A stretch of DNA of 7,074 nucleotides from Desulfobacteraceae bacterium (GCA_011390035.1 JAABTE010000136.1:1-7074); one strand, 5' to 3'; positions 1 to 5,715 are shown, counted from the first letter of the stretch. Numbers and translations are program-made. Notes: generated from the sequence alone by a model not told the origin.

Positions 1-1122
1 CCGGGCGTGGAAGATTGCGGGCCGGAAGCGGGCCAGGGCCACTTCCGGGCGATCCGCGGCGGCGGCAAGTGCGCCCATCCATCCCAGGGCGGCGGAGAGA
101 ATCCGGGCGTCCTCCGCCTCCCGGCCCCAGCGAAGGGCCGATTCGAGAAGTCCCCAGGCCGTCTCCCGCAGGGATTCAGCGGCGCCACCGCCCGCGCTGG
201 CCGGCGCGGCATCCGCCCGGTCCATTGGCAGAGGAGCGGCGGAAACGCCATCCGCAGCGGCATCATGATCAGAAACGGGGGCGGCGGCATCGGCCAGGTC
301 CATGGCCAGAAGAGCGGCGGAAACGCGATCAGCGGCGGCGTCATGATCCGAAACGGGGGCGGCGGCATCGGCCAGGGCGCTGCTCAGGGCGGCGGCCGCG
401 GCCGGCGCGTCGCCTTCCGCCAGGCGCAGCCGACCGAGGTTGATGCCGATCCGCATCCGCCAGCCCGCCGCCTGTGGCGCCGCCGCGCCGGCCCCATCAG
501 CCAGAGCCGCCAGGGCCGACGCATAGGCGCCGGCCGCAGCGTCCGGCCGTCCGGCCACGCGCCGCGCGTTTCCCAGAAGATTGCCTATCCTGGCGCGTAT
601 CAGGGCGGCGGCGGGACCCGATTCGGAGGCCGATTCGCCCATCAGCGCCTCCGCCTGCTCCAGCGCGGCCAGTGCCTCCTCCGGATGGCCCAGGCTCATG
701 TGGCACTCGGCCAGTTGGGCCAGAAAAAGCGGATCCTCGTCCGCGCCGGCCGATCCCCCGGCGGCGGCGCCGTCCAGAAGCGCGGCCATGGCCCCGGGGT
801 GATAGCCGATCCGCTGCAACGCCTCGGACAGACGGATGCCAACGGCCCGGCGGCGGGGATCGGCCGGCGCCATCCGGCCGGCCACATCCCGGAGCAGCGC
901 GGCCGCCCCCCTGAAATCGCCCATGCGGAACCGCTCGGAGGCCGCGGCCGAATCGTCCCCCTCCGCCAATGGGGGGATCAACGCCGTTGTGGAGACCGGC
1001 ACCACCGCCGACGCGACGATGGCGGCTCCGCCGCTGGCCATTCCGGCGGCGCCGCTGGCCACTCCGGCCCCGGCCGTCGCAGCAAGCAGCGCCAGGGCGC
1101 ATATCAGAAGCATCCGTGCCAT
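1..1122 (-). CDS. Exported alanine-rich TPR protein, C-terminus cut by window edge
   Basis: The frame stays open from an ATG at 1122 to base 1, giving 374 residues without a stop, so the protein is partial. Residues 1-20 look like a Sec signal peptide (MARMLLICALALLAATAGAG), placing the protein outside the cytoplasm. Helical pairs of TPR character occur at about 62-85, 132-160 (LAECHMSLGHPEEALAALEQ), 172-205 and 222-250, followed by a 26-residue internal duplication (about 250-301) and another helical stretch from 318. TPRs serve as protein-binding scaffolds. The start lies 7 nt after the stop of the chemoreceptor gene, with AGGA five nt upstream, so the two are almost surely co-transcribed. 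Secreted TPR arrays of this style often precede a CHAT peptidase domain in deltaproteobacteria. That domain would lie beyond the left edge and is only a guess. Composition is extremely rich in Ala and Gly. Confidence 0.82.
   Translation of the reverse strand, partial: MARMLLICALALLAATAGAGVASGAAGMASGGAAIVASAVVPVSTTALIPPLAEGDDSAAASERFRMGDFRGAAALLRDVAGRMAPADPRRRAVGIRLSEALQRIGYHPGAMAALLDGAAAGGSAGADEDPLFLAQLAECHMSLGHPEEALAALEQAEALMGESASESGPAAALIRARIGNLLGNARRVAGRPDAAAGAYASALAALADGAGAAAPQAAGWRMRIGINLGRLRLAEGDAPAAAAALSSALADAAAPVSDHDAAADRVSAALLAMDLADAAAPVSDHDAAADGVSAAPLPMDRADAAPASAGGGAAESLRETAWGLLESALRWGREAEDARILSAALGWMGALAAAADRPEVALARFRPAIFHAR
221..376 (-). repeat. Two-copy 78-bp tandem repeat inside the TPR gene
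   Basis: Copies at 221-298 and 299-376 match at 70 of 78 positions by direct comparison. The unit is 26 codons, so the frame is kept. In the protein it gives two copies of a segment built around the core ADAAAPVSDHDAAAD. A short third echo (ggcatccgcccgg, 208-220) precedes copy 1. The segment is acidic and Ala-rich, unlike the helical TPR units around it, so it probably forms a linker that expanded by slippage or unequal recombination. Confidence 0.9.
1031..1068 (-). repeat. 21-bp direct repeat just after the signal peptide of the TPR protein
   Basis: The 17-bp string ccgctggccattccggc at 1031-1047 recurs at 1052-1068 with one change, an offset of 21 nt or seven codons. It encodes two versions of a small-residue heptad (GVASGAA, GMASGGA) directly after the predicted signal-peptide cleavage region. 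It is probably a flexible spacer. Confidence 0.7.
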
Positions 1123-1129
1123 GGGAATC

Positions 1130-3172
1130 CTAAAACTCCTTGAAATCATCCTCATCCAGCGGAATCAGCTCGCTTGGGCTCACCTCCCTGGCCCGATAGG
1201 GGGTCATGGCTTTTTTCCCGTCGCTCCTCGCCTGCCGATCCGGGATCTCGCGGGTGCGCAAGCCCTGATCATCCGACGACATGCCATGCCCGGCACCCTG
1301 TTCCAGACCGTATTCCGGCCCATCGTCCGCCCGATCCGCATCCCAGCCGCCCCTTGCCGGACGGCCCGTGCCCCGCTGACCCCTCGACCCGGCGCCATCC
1401 TCCCATGGGTCCGACTCCCATTGCCGATCCGCATCCCCTATGTCCCCGGCGAGACCGGCGGCGGCGGACCTTCCCAAAAGGGACACCAGCTTGGCCACGA
1501 TGGTCTTCATCAGCTCCGCCTGGGCGTTCATCTGCTCGGCGGCGGAGGCCGATTCCTGGGCGTTGGCCGCGTTCTGCTGGGTTACCTTGTCCATCTCGGA
1601 AACGGCCCGGTTGACCTGCTCGATGCCCGAGGCCTGCTCGCTGGAGGCGGCGGCGATCTCCTCCACCAGGCTCTCGATGCGGGCGGTGCCCTCGGCCGCC
1701 GCGGTGAATCTGTCGTTGGCCTCTTCAACCAGGCCCACGTTCGCCTTGATCTTCTTGACGGTGCCCTCGATAAGGGCGGCTGTGTTCCGGGCCGCTTCAG
1801 CCGCCCGCATGGCCAGATTCCGCACCTCGTCGGCCACCACGGCGAATCCGGCGCCGGCCTCGCCGGCCCGGGCCGCCTCCACCGCCGCGTTCAGGGCCAG
1901 CAGGTTGGTCTGGAAGGAGATTTCGTCGATGGTCTTGACGATCTTCTGGGTCTCCTTGCTGGCCTTGGAAATCTCCTCCATGGAGACGTTGAGCCGGCTC
2001 ATGGTGGCGTCGGCCTGGTCCATGCTCTTTCGGGCGCTGTTGACCAGCCCCTTGGCCTCGTTGGCATTGGAGGCGTTGGAATGGGTCATGGAGGCCATCT
2101 GCTCCAGGGAAGAGGACGTCTCCTCCAGCGAGGCGGCCTGCTCGGATGCGCCCTCGGCCAGTTGGCCGCTGGAGCCGGAAATCTGGTGGGCCGCCGAGGC
2201 CACCTGATCGCTCATCATTTCCATATCATAAACGGCCCGGGAAATCACCTTGAGCATGCTTCTGGAAATCAGCCATATGATCGTGGACAACAGCAGGATC
2301 ATAACGCCCCCCAGCGCCAGAAACAGCAGCCGCATCTTCTTCAGAGGCGCCATCAGCTCCGACTCCCGCACGGCGGTGACAACGGTCCAGTTCTTCGGCT
2401 GATAGGTGACGAACCGGCCGATGCGGCGCAATCCCTCCCAATCGTAGGCCACCTCCCCCGAATCATTCCCGATGAGCGTCCGGCCGAACGTCTGGTCCGA
2501 AATATCGGTGTTGAAGATCGTGCCGGGGTCCGGGTGGGAGATGATCCTGCCGTCGGCGTCCACGATATAGGTGTAAGTGGTGTTCTCCTTTCCGAGAAAA
2601 TAGTCCGAAAAGGACTTGAGGTTGACCGCCGCGCCCATCACCCCCGTCAGGTTGCCGTTGGCGCTGATGGGCGCGGTGATGAGAAAGACCGGCTCTCCCG
2701 AGCCGGTGTCCTTCTGCACATCGCTCACCCAGGTGCCGCCCTGGCGGGCCTTGTCCATGATTTTCTCCAGAATCGGCTTGCCCGAAAGCCCTTCTCCATC
2801 GGATAGGTCGCCCGTGGCGTCCATGAGTATCCGTCCAGAGGGGGCCATGACAAAGATGTTCTCATAATACGGGGAATGGCCCTGATAGATCCTGAGGCGC
2901 TCTTGGGCCTCGTCCAGGCGCTGGCCGATGGTGGCCGCCTTGAACACGCCGTTTTCACTGAAAAGAATTGCGTCCCGCTCCCGATCCGCCATCCAGATGG
3001 ACAGCTTGCTCATGCTGTTGCGGGCGATGTCGGTGAGTCGGCGGCCCTCCTGGATCTGTACCTGCTCCTGGGCGATCATGTAAGAGACAACCCCCATGGC
3101 CCCGATGCACAGAACGGGGACGAGGATAACCGCCGTCATCAGCTTTTGTCGGAAATTCATTCTCTTGGCCAT
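1130..3172 (-). CDS. Methyl-accepting chemotaxis protein with dCache sensor and CheR-tether-like tail
   Basis: This is a 680-residue transmembrane chemoreceptor. TM1 spans about residues 11-33 and TM2 about 281-303. Between them lies a periplasmic double-Cache-like domain (about 34-278) with typical strands such as YENIFVMAPSGRI and YTYIVDADGRIISHPD. The cytoplasmic MCP signalling hairpin (about 310-568) carries the near-invariant tip around FQTNLLALNAAVEAARAGE and FAVVADEVRNLA, the part that contacts CheA and CheW. I see no convincing HAMP domain between TM2 and the hairpin. After residue 568 comes a roughly 100-residue Gly/Arg/Asp-rich linker ending in IPLDEDDFKEF. The last five residues fit the known x-aromatic-x-x-aromatic pattern of CheR/CheB tethering pentapeptides. 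The ligand cannot be named. The start at 3172 has GGAGG about 12 nt upstream. A start at residue 5 (MNFRQK) is possible. No other che gene is present in the window. Confidence 0.96.
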   Translation of the reverse strand: MAKRMNFRQKLMTAVILVPVLCIGAMGVVSYMIAQEQVQIQEGRRLTDIARNSMSKLSIWMADRERDAILFSENGVFKAATIGQRLDEAQERLRIYQGHSPYYENIFVMAPSGRILMDATGDLSDGEGLSGKPILEKIMDKARQGGTWVSDVQKDTGSGEPVFLITAPISANGNLTGVMGAAVNLKSFSDYFLGKENTTYTYIVDADGRIISHPDPGTIFNTDISDQTFGRTLIGNDSGEVAYDWEGLRRIGRFVTYQPKNWTVVTAVRESELMAPLKKMRLLFLALGGVMILLLSTIIWLISRSMLKVISRAVYDMEMMSDQVASAAHQISGSSGQLAEGASEQAASLEETSSSLEQMASMTHSNASNANEAKGLVNSARKSMDQADATMSRLNVSMEEISKASKETQKIVKTIDEISFQTNLLALNAAVEAARAGEAGAGFAVVADEVRNLAMRAAEAARNTAALIEGTVKKIKANVGLVEEANDRFTAAAEGTARIESLVEEIAAASSEQASGIEQVNRAVSEMDKVTQQNAANAQESASAAEQMNAQAELMKTIVAKLVSLLGRSAAAGLAGDIGDADRQWESDPWEDGAGSRGQRGTGRPARGGWDADRADDGPEYGLEQGAGHGMSSDDQGLRTREIPDRQARSDGKKAMTPYRAREVSPSELIPLDEDDFKEF

Positions 3173-3190
3173 GGACTTTTGTATCCTCCA

Positions 3191-3229
3191 TATCTCCGGG
3201 CATTATCTCCGGGCGTTATTTCCGGCCAT
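3191..3229 (-). repeat. Three tandem 13-bp units in the chemoreceptor leader
   Basis: The units are tatctccgggcat (3191-3203), tatctccgggcgt (3204-3216) and tatttccggccat (3217-3229). Units 1 and 2 differ at one position, and units 1 and 3 at two. On the transcribed minus strand each unit gives a purine-rich, Shine-Dalgarno-like GGAGATA or GGAAATA, followed by the real GGAGGATA ahead of the receptor start. The array therefore sits directly upstream of the ribosome-binding site. Confidence 0.85.
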
Positions 3230-3264
3230 CGTTTAAGCCCATTGTTGATGGCAAAGGTTGTCCT

Positions 3265-3320
3265 CCGGCGCCTCATCGGACCGCCGGGGGGGCGCGGGAT
3301 TCCGAAGCCCTCTCTTTTTT
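3265..3320 (+). terminator. Terminator-like GC hairpins followed by a T tract (plus strand)
   Basis: GCGCC (3268-3272) can pair with GGCGC (3291-3295), with an inner CGG/CCG pairing. A second weak stem, GGG/CCC (3296-3310), leads into TCTCTTTTTT (3311-3320). On the plus strand this has the form of an intrinsic terminator, although no plus-strand gene precedes it. On the minus strand the same bases lie inside the predicted receptor leader and would fold as a leader hairpin. Function is uncertain. Confidence 0.35.
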
Positions 3321-3336
3321 AGCATTTGTCAGCCGA

Positions 3337-3366
3337 ATTGTACACCCCCATTCTTCCATTTGACAA
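3337..3366 (-). promoter_or_regulatory. Predicted sigma-70 promoter for the chemoreceptor-TPR operon
   Basis: Read on the minus strand, TTGTCA (3366-3361) and TACAAT (3342-3337) are separated by 18 nt. Each hexamer matches the consensus at five of six positions. The start of transcription would be near 3330, giving a leader of about 158 nt before the ATG at 3172. The -35 overlaps that of the divergent fecR-like gene. Confidence 0.6.
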
Positions 3367-3389
3367 TTCCGCACCCCTCGCCCTATGCT
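3360..3389 (+). promoter_or_regulatory. Predicted sigma-70 promoter for the FecR-domain gene
   Basis: A perfect TTGACA (3360-3365) is followed after 18 nt by TATGCT (3384-3389, four of six matches). Transcription would begin near 3396, leaving about 26 nt of leader that includes AAGGA at 3411-3415, six nt before the ATG at 3422. The -35 box lies on the same bases as the minus-strand -35 box. Confidence 0.6.
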
Positions 3390-3421
3390 GGTAAGAGAGG
3401 CACTCAAAGAAAGGATCGCGC

Positions 3422-4213
3422 ATGGGAAAGCAGCAAGTGGATGCGCATCGGCGCATCTTATTGAAATCCCTTATCGGCGGCGGCGTCATGCTTTTGAGCG
3501 GATTGCCGTGGCGGCCCGGCGCCGCCTGGCCGGGGGCGGGCACGGCCAGGGCGGCGGAAACCGCCGCAGATCGACCGATCACGGCCCAGGGCGTTCGAAA
3601 AACCCAGGGCATGGTCACCATAAACGGCCTTGCCGCCACCATCGGGGCTGTGGTAAAGCCGGGGGATACGGTGGTAACCGGCCCGGACAGCATGGTGATT
3701 TTCGTGATGGAGGATGCCACGCTCATGCTGCGGGCCAGCACCCGCCTGACCGTGGAAGGGCGGCGCAAGACGCCGGAAGACCTGCGGGTGGACCGGCTTG
3801 GCCTCTCCAGCGGCGCCATGTCGGGCGTCTTTGGCCCCGGCGAGCGGACCATTCAGACCCCCACGGCGGTAGCGGCCATCCGGGGCACGGGCATCTATGT
3901 GGAGGCCGAGGCGCATCTGACTTATGTCTGCCCCTGTTACGGCACCATCGATATCGCCTCCCGGGCCGCGCCCGAAACGATCCTGCGGCTGGAAACCCGC
4001 CATCACGAGCAGCCCCATTACATTTTCGCATCCGAGGCGCGGCGGCTGATTGTGCCCGCGCCCATGATCAACCATACGGACGCGGAGCTGATCCTGCTGG
4101 AATCGATGGTTGGCAGAAAGCCGCCCTTCGCCCTGCCGAACGCCGCCTCGGGACCGGGAGCCGGGGCGGACAAAGGGGCCGCGAAGCCCCCGGCGAAAAC
4201 CGGCGGCTATTAA
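3422..4213 (+). CDS. FecR-domain protein with Tat-like signal and CxC/His motifs
   Basis: The 263-residue protein starts at ATG 3422, supported by AAGGA six nt upstream. R10-R11 in HRRILLKSL followed by a hydrophobic run (16-29) resembles a twin-arginine signal, with possible cleavage near ARA-A (about 42-45). Residues 60-160 look like a FecR domain: paired beta strands ending in the characteristic PTAVAAIRGTGIYVE. Classical FecR proteins relay ferric-siderophore signals to ECF sigma factors. No sigma factor or TonB receptor is here, so that role should not be assumed. Beyond the FecR domain come CPCYG (C170, C172), HHEQPH (H194, H195, H199) and INHTDAEL (H218, D220, E222), a set that could bind metal or haem. 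The C-terminal 25 residues are a Gly/Pro/Lys-rich tail. The gene is divergent from the receptor operon, and its 3' end is duplicated downstream. Confidence 0.85.
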   Translation: MGKQQVDAHRRILLKSLIGGGVMLLSGLPWRPGAAWPGAGTARAAETAADRPITAQGVRKTQGMVTINGLAATIGAVVKPGDTVVTGPDSMVIFVMEDATLMLRASTRLTVEGRRKTPEDLRVDRLGLSSGAMSGVFGPGERTIQTPTAVAAIRGTGIYVEAEAHLTYVCPCYGTIDIASRAAPETILRLETRHHEQPHYIFASEARRLIVPAPMINHTDAELILLESMVGRKPPFALPNAASGPGAGADKGAAKPPAKTGGY

Positions 4214-4312
4214 TTCCACTTTGGTAGGTTAAGGTATAACTTGTTGGTGGGATAACACCAGGTTGAACAATCGGCGGCTATTAATTCCAGTTTGGTGGCT
4301 TAAGGTATAACT
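4201..4312. repeat. 41-bp direct repeat spanning the 3' end of the FecR-domain gene
   Basis: Copy 1 (4201-4241) holds the last codons and stop of the gene plus 28 bp downstream. Copy 2 (4272-4312) is non-coding and matches 38 of 41 bases. The 30 bp between them can form TGGTG/CACCA (4245-4249 with 4256-4260) and is bounded by TTGTT and AACAA. The arrangement could be an old att-like duplication, a slippage product or a small mobile-repeat scar. Confidence 0.85.
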
Positions 4313-4417
4313 ATTTGATTTTAATAATTTTAGCTCTATCGTGGCTATGATTGTCTATTTGCAATAAAATCAGGGATTTAGCCTCTAAAATGCCCAAGCA
4401 AAATCAGGCCGGGACTG
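4313..4417. other. AT-rich intergenic island
   Basis: This stretch is distinctly AT-rich between two GC-rich genes. It contains no plausible ORF with a ribosome-binding site on either strand. Its only structures are the hairpin at 4373-4395 and the short direct repeat AAAATCAGG (4367-4374 region and 4400-4408). The genes on both sides end here, so it is a convergent intergenic spacer. Confidence 0.6.
4361..4395 (-). terminator. Possible terminator of the zinc-ribbon/TPR gene
   Basis: GGGATTTAG (4373-4381) pairs with CTAAAATGCCC (4385-4395), with single-base bulges and a three-base loop. Read on the minus strand, the stem is followed by TGATTTTATTG, an imperfect U-rich tail. It lies about 22 nt beyond the stop codon at 4418-4420. 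The stem is AT-rich and bulged, so the call is tentative. Confidence 0.4.
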
Positions 4418-5470
4418 TCAGGCTGTACCGGGGCCGAAGGTTTCCTGGGTCTTCATCATCCGCAGGGCCTCGAGTACCCGCCTGGCCCGCTGGTTGCCCA
4501 TCCGGGCGGACGCGCTGAAATCCTCGAACGCCCGGGCGTCCTGATCCATTTTCAGGAAAACGATGCCGCGGTTGTAGTAGGCGTGGTGGGCGTCCGGATC
4601 TTCGCCGATGGCCTTCGTGAACACGTCGATGGCCTCCTGGTACTTGCCGTTCTGAAACAGGGCGTGGCCCCTGTCGATCCACTCGGGGCGGGGCGCGCCG
4701 GAAGCCGCCCCCGAAGCGCTCCCGCCGGGGGCGGCCGCAAGGGACGCGTCTCGGGCGATCGCAAGGCACGCGCCTCGAACGGGCGCAAGGGACGGCACAA
4801 AGACGTGACCGCAGTGGCGGCAGCCCCTTGCACGCGCCTGCACGCGCTCGGCGCAGCGGGGGCAATTTTTCATCCGGTCCTGGCCGGTCTGTTCCCGGCG
4901 CTCCCGCAGCTTCTTGTTGAAGCTGACCTGGTATTTTTCGGTGATCCGCTCCAGAAAGCCGGCAAAGGCACGCTCATCGAACTGATAGATGGCGATCTGG
5001 TGTTGGATCTCCTGCAGCACGATCCGCCGGTTCTCCTCGTGGTCAGGCAGGATCAGAGAAAAGTCGGCCAGAAGCTCGATGATCTGACCGTATTTGTCCA
5101 GTTGAAGGTTCTGAATGGCTGCCGAGGCGCCCATCTCGTTTTTGATGTTGTCGATCTTGAAATAATCCACGGCGTTCTTTATCAGCGTCTTGGTGCCGTT
5201 GCGGATGGTGCGCTCCAGCATGGTGGTGTCATGTTCCCGCCTCAGCTTGCGGATCTTCTGGTTATAAGCCCGCTTGATGCGGCCCAGAAGGGCGGTGTAG
5301 CGCTCCTCGAATTCCTTTTTGGTCAGAAGAAAGGTGGTCAGCAGCACCAGCAGATACACCAGGGCCGTTGTCAGAAAGGTGACTTTGGGGCTGACCACCT
5401 GAAACGACAGATAGGCCGCCAGCAGAACGCCCACAAGGCCCAGTATCATCAGATTGCCGTAAAGATGCAT
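4418..5470 (-). CDS. Membrane protein with two TM helices, zinc ribbon and TPR
   Basis: I do not recognise a named family. From the ATG at 5470 the product has 350 residues: TM helices at about 5-25 and 31-49, a charged helical region (about 50-195, probably partly coiled coil), a zinc ribbon NCPRC...CRHCGHVF with C203, C206, C217 and C220, an Ala-rich linker of three 8-residue repeats (about 228-251), and one to two TPR units (about 263-330; RGHALFQNGKYQEAIDVFTKAI then AYYNRGIVFLKMDQDARAFEDF). The short loop and the Lys/Arg after TM2 suggest that both ends face the cytoplasm. An upstream in-frame ATG at 5536 adds 22 Pro-rich residues, but its AGGAGA touches the ATG. The start at 5470 has AAGGGAG ten nt upstream, and the extension uses less typical codons (three ATT, two CAA). 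The role is probably scaffolding at the membrane, which is inference. Confidence 0.82.
   Translation of the reverse strand: MHLYGNLMILGLVGVLLAAYLSFQVVSPKVTFLTTALVYLLVLLTTFLLTKKEFEERYTALLGRIKRAYNQKIRKLRREHDTTMLERTIRNGTKTLIKNAVDYFKIDNIKNEMGASAAIQNLQLDKYGQIIELLADFSLILPDHEENRRIVLQEIQHQIAIYQFDERAFAGFLERITEKYQVSFNKKLRERREQTGQDRMKNCPRCAERVQARARGCRHCGHVFVPSLAPVRGACLAIARDASLAAAPGGSASGAASGAPRPEWIDRGHALFQNGKYQEAIDVFTKAIGEDPDAHHAYYNRGIVFLKMDQDARAFEDFSASARMGNQRARRVLEALRMMKTQETFGPGTA
4736..4807 (-). repeat. 24-bp tandem repeat coding for the zinc-ribbon/TPR linker
   Basis: The string cgcaagg recurs at 4736, 4760 and 4784, exactly 24 bp apart. Copies 1 and 2 match at 18 of 24 bases, and copy 3 only over about the first 11. 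The protein repeats in eights (LAPVRGAC, LAIARDAS, LAAAPGGS). The array lies precisely between the zinc ribbon and the TPR. Confidence 0.8.
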
Positions 5471-5480
5471 GGTGCGGACA

Positions 5481-5487
5481 CTCCCTT
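5481..5487 (-). promoter_or_regulatory. Ribosome-binding site favouring the internal start at 5470
   Basis: Minus-strand AAGGGAG sits ten nt before the ATG at 5468-5470. The competing AGGAGA (5542-5537) abuts the ATG at 5536 with no usable spacing. This decides the preferred start of the zinc-ribbon/TPR gene, but does not exclude the longer form. Confidence 0.55.
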
Positions 5488-5587
5488 GCGGAGCTTTTTG
5501 CGCCGGCGGGTGAATGGTGTGGGGAATATCAATCATTCTCCTGTCTTTATTGAGGGTTATGCCTTACCGATCCTGGCGGTATCTTCC

Positions 5588-5617
5588 ATGTTACGCCGAA
5601 TTTAATCAATAGGTAAA
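5588..5617 (-). promoter_or_regulatory. Weak candidate promoter for the zinc-ribbon/TPR gene
   Basis: On the minus strand TTTACC (5617-5612) and TAACAT (5593-5588) are 18 nt apart, each with four of six consensus matches. The -35 overlaps a series of GGTA motifs at 10-bp spacing. The start of transcription would be near 5581. Confidence 0.3.
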
Positions 5618-5635
5618 CAAAGGTAATCAGTGGTA
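5612..5635. repeat. GGTA motif repeated at exact 10-bp spacing
   Basis: GGTA begins at 5612, 5622 and 5632 within the near-repeats aggtaaacaa, aggtaatcag and tggtagaatt. A further GGTA at 5578 forms the dyad TACCG-N7-CGGTA (5565-5569 and 5577-5581). The 10-bp phase puts the motifs on one face of the helix, as expected of a protein-binding site, but this is short and could be chance. Confidence 0.45.
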
Positions 5636-5686
5636 GAATTATCCTACTTGGCCCGCCCCCGGCCTGTCGGGGTTCGGGAAAAGCGC

Positions 5687-5715
5687 TTGACAGGATGGCG
5701 CCGACTTCCTAATAT
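5687..5715 (+). promoter_or_regulatory. Predicted sigma-70 promoter for map
   Basis: A perfect TTGACA (5687-5692) is followed after 17 nt by TAATAT (5710-5715, four of six matches). Transcription would start near 5722, leaving a leader of about 46 nt. The -35 is embedded in two dyads: the palindrome AAGCGCTT (5681-5688), and CCTGTC (5663-5668) with GACAGG (5689-5694). Confidence 0.65.

Noticed and set aside
7..1143. Long plus-strand open frame (378 codons) opposite the TPR gene
   Set aside because: It is codon-phased antisense of the real gene in very GC-rich DNA. Its product is Gly/Arg/Gln-rich without domains, while the minus strand gives a signal peptide, TPR helices and an operon-like start.
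836..2806. 656-codon plus-strand open frame
   Set aside because: It covers the chemoreceptor gene in antisense, and its product shows no recognisable domain. The minus-strand MCP is unambiguous.
2955..3203. Overlapping upstream frame starting in the 13-bp repeats (MPGDMED...)
   Set aside because: It runs out of frame into the receptor gene and encodes nothing recognisable. The start arises from the repeat unit itself.
3240..3275. Sigma-54 promoter for the chemoreceptor (TGGCA-like and TTTGC-like strings)
   Set aside because: The GG and GC elements are not ten bases apart on either strand, whereas a better sigma-70-type promoter is present.
4201..4312. Integron attC site or CRISPR array
   Set aside because: GTTAAGG does not fit the attC core GTTRRRY, there is no paired RYYYAAC at the right place, and only two repeat copies with a single 30-bp gap exist.
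4583..5605. 340-codon plus-strand open frame
   Set aside because: It is an antisense shadow of the zinc-ribbon/TPR gene, whose zinc ligands, TM segments and TPR are clear on the minus strand.
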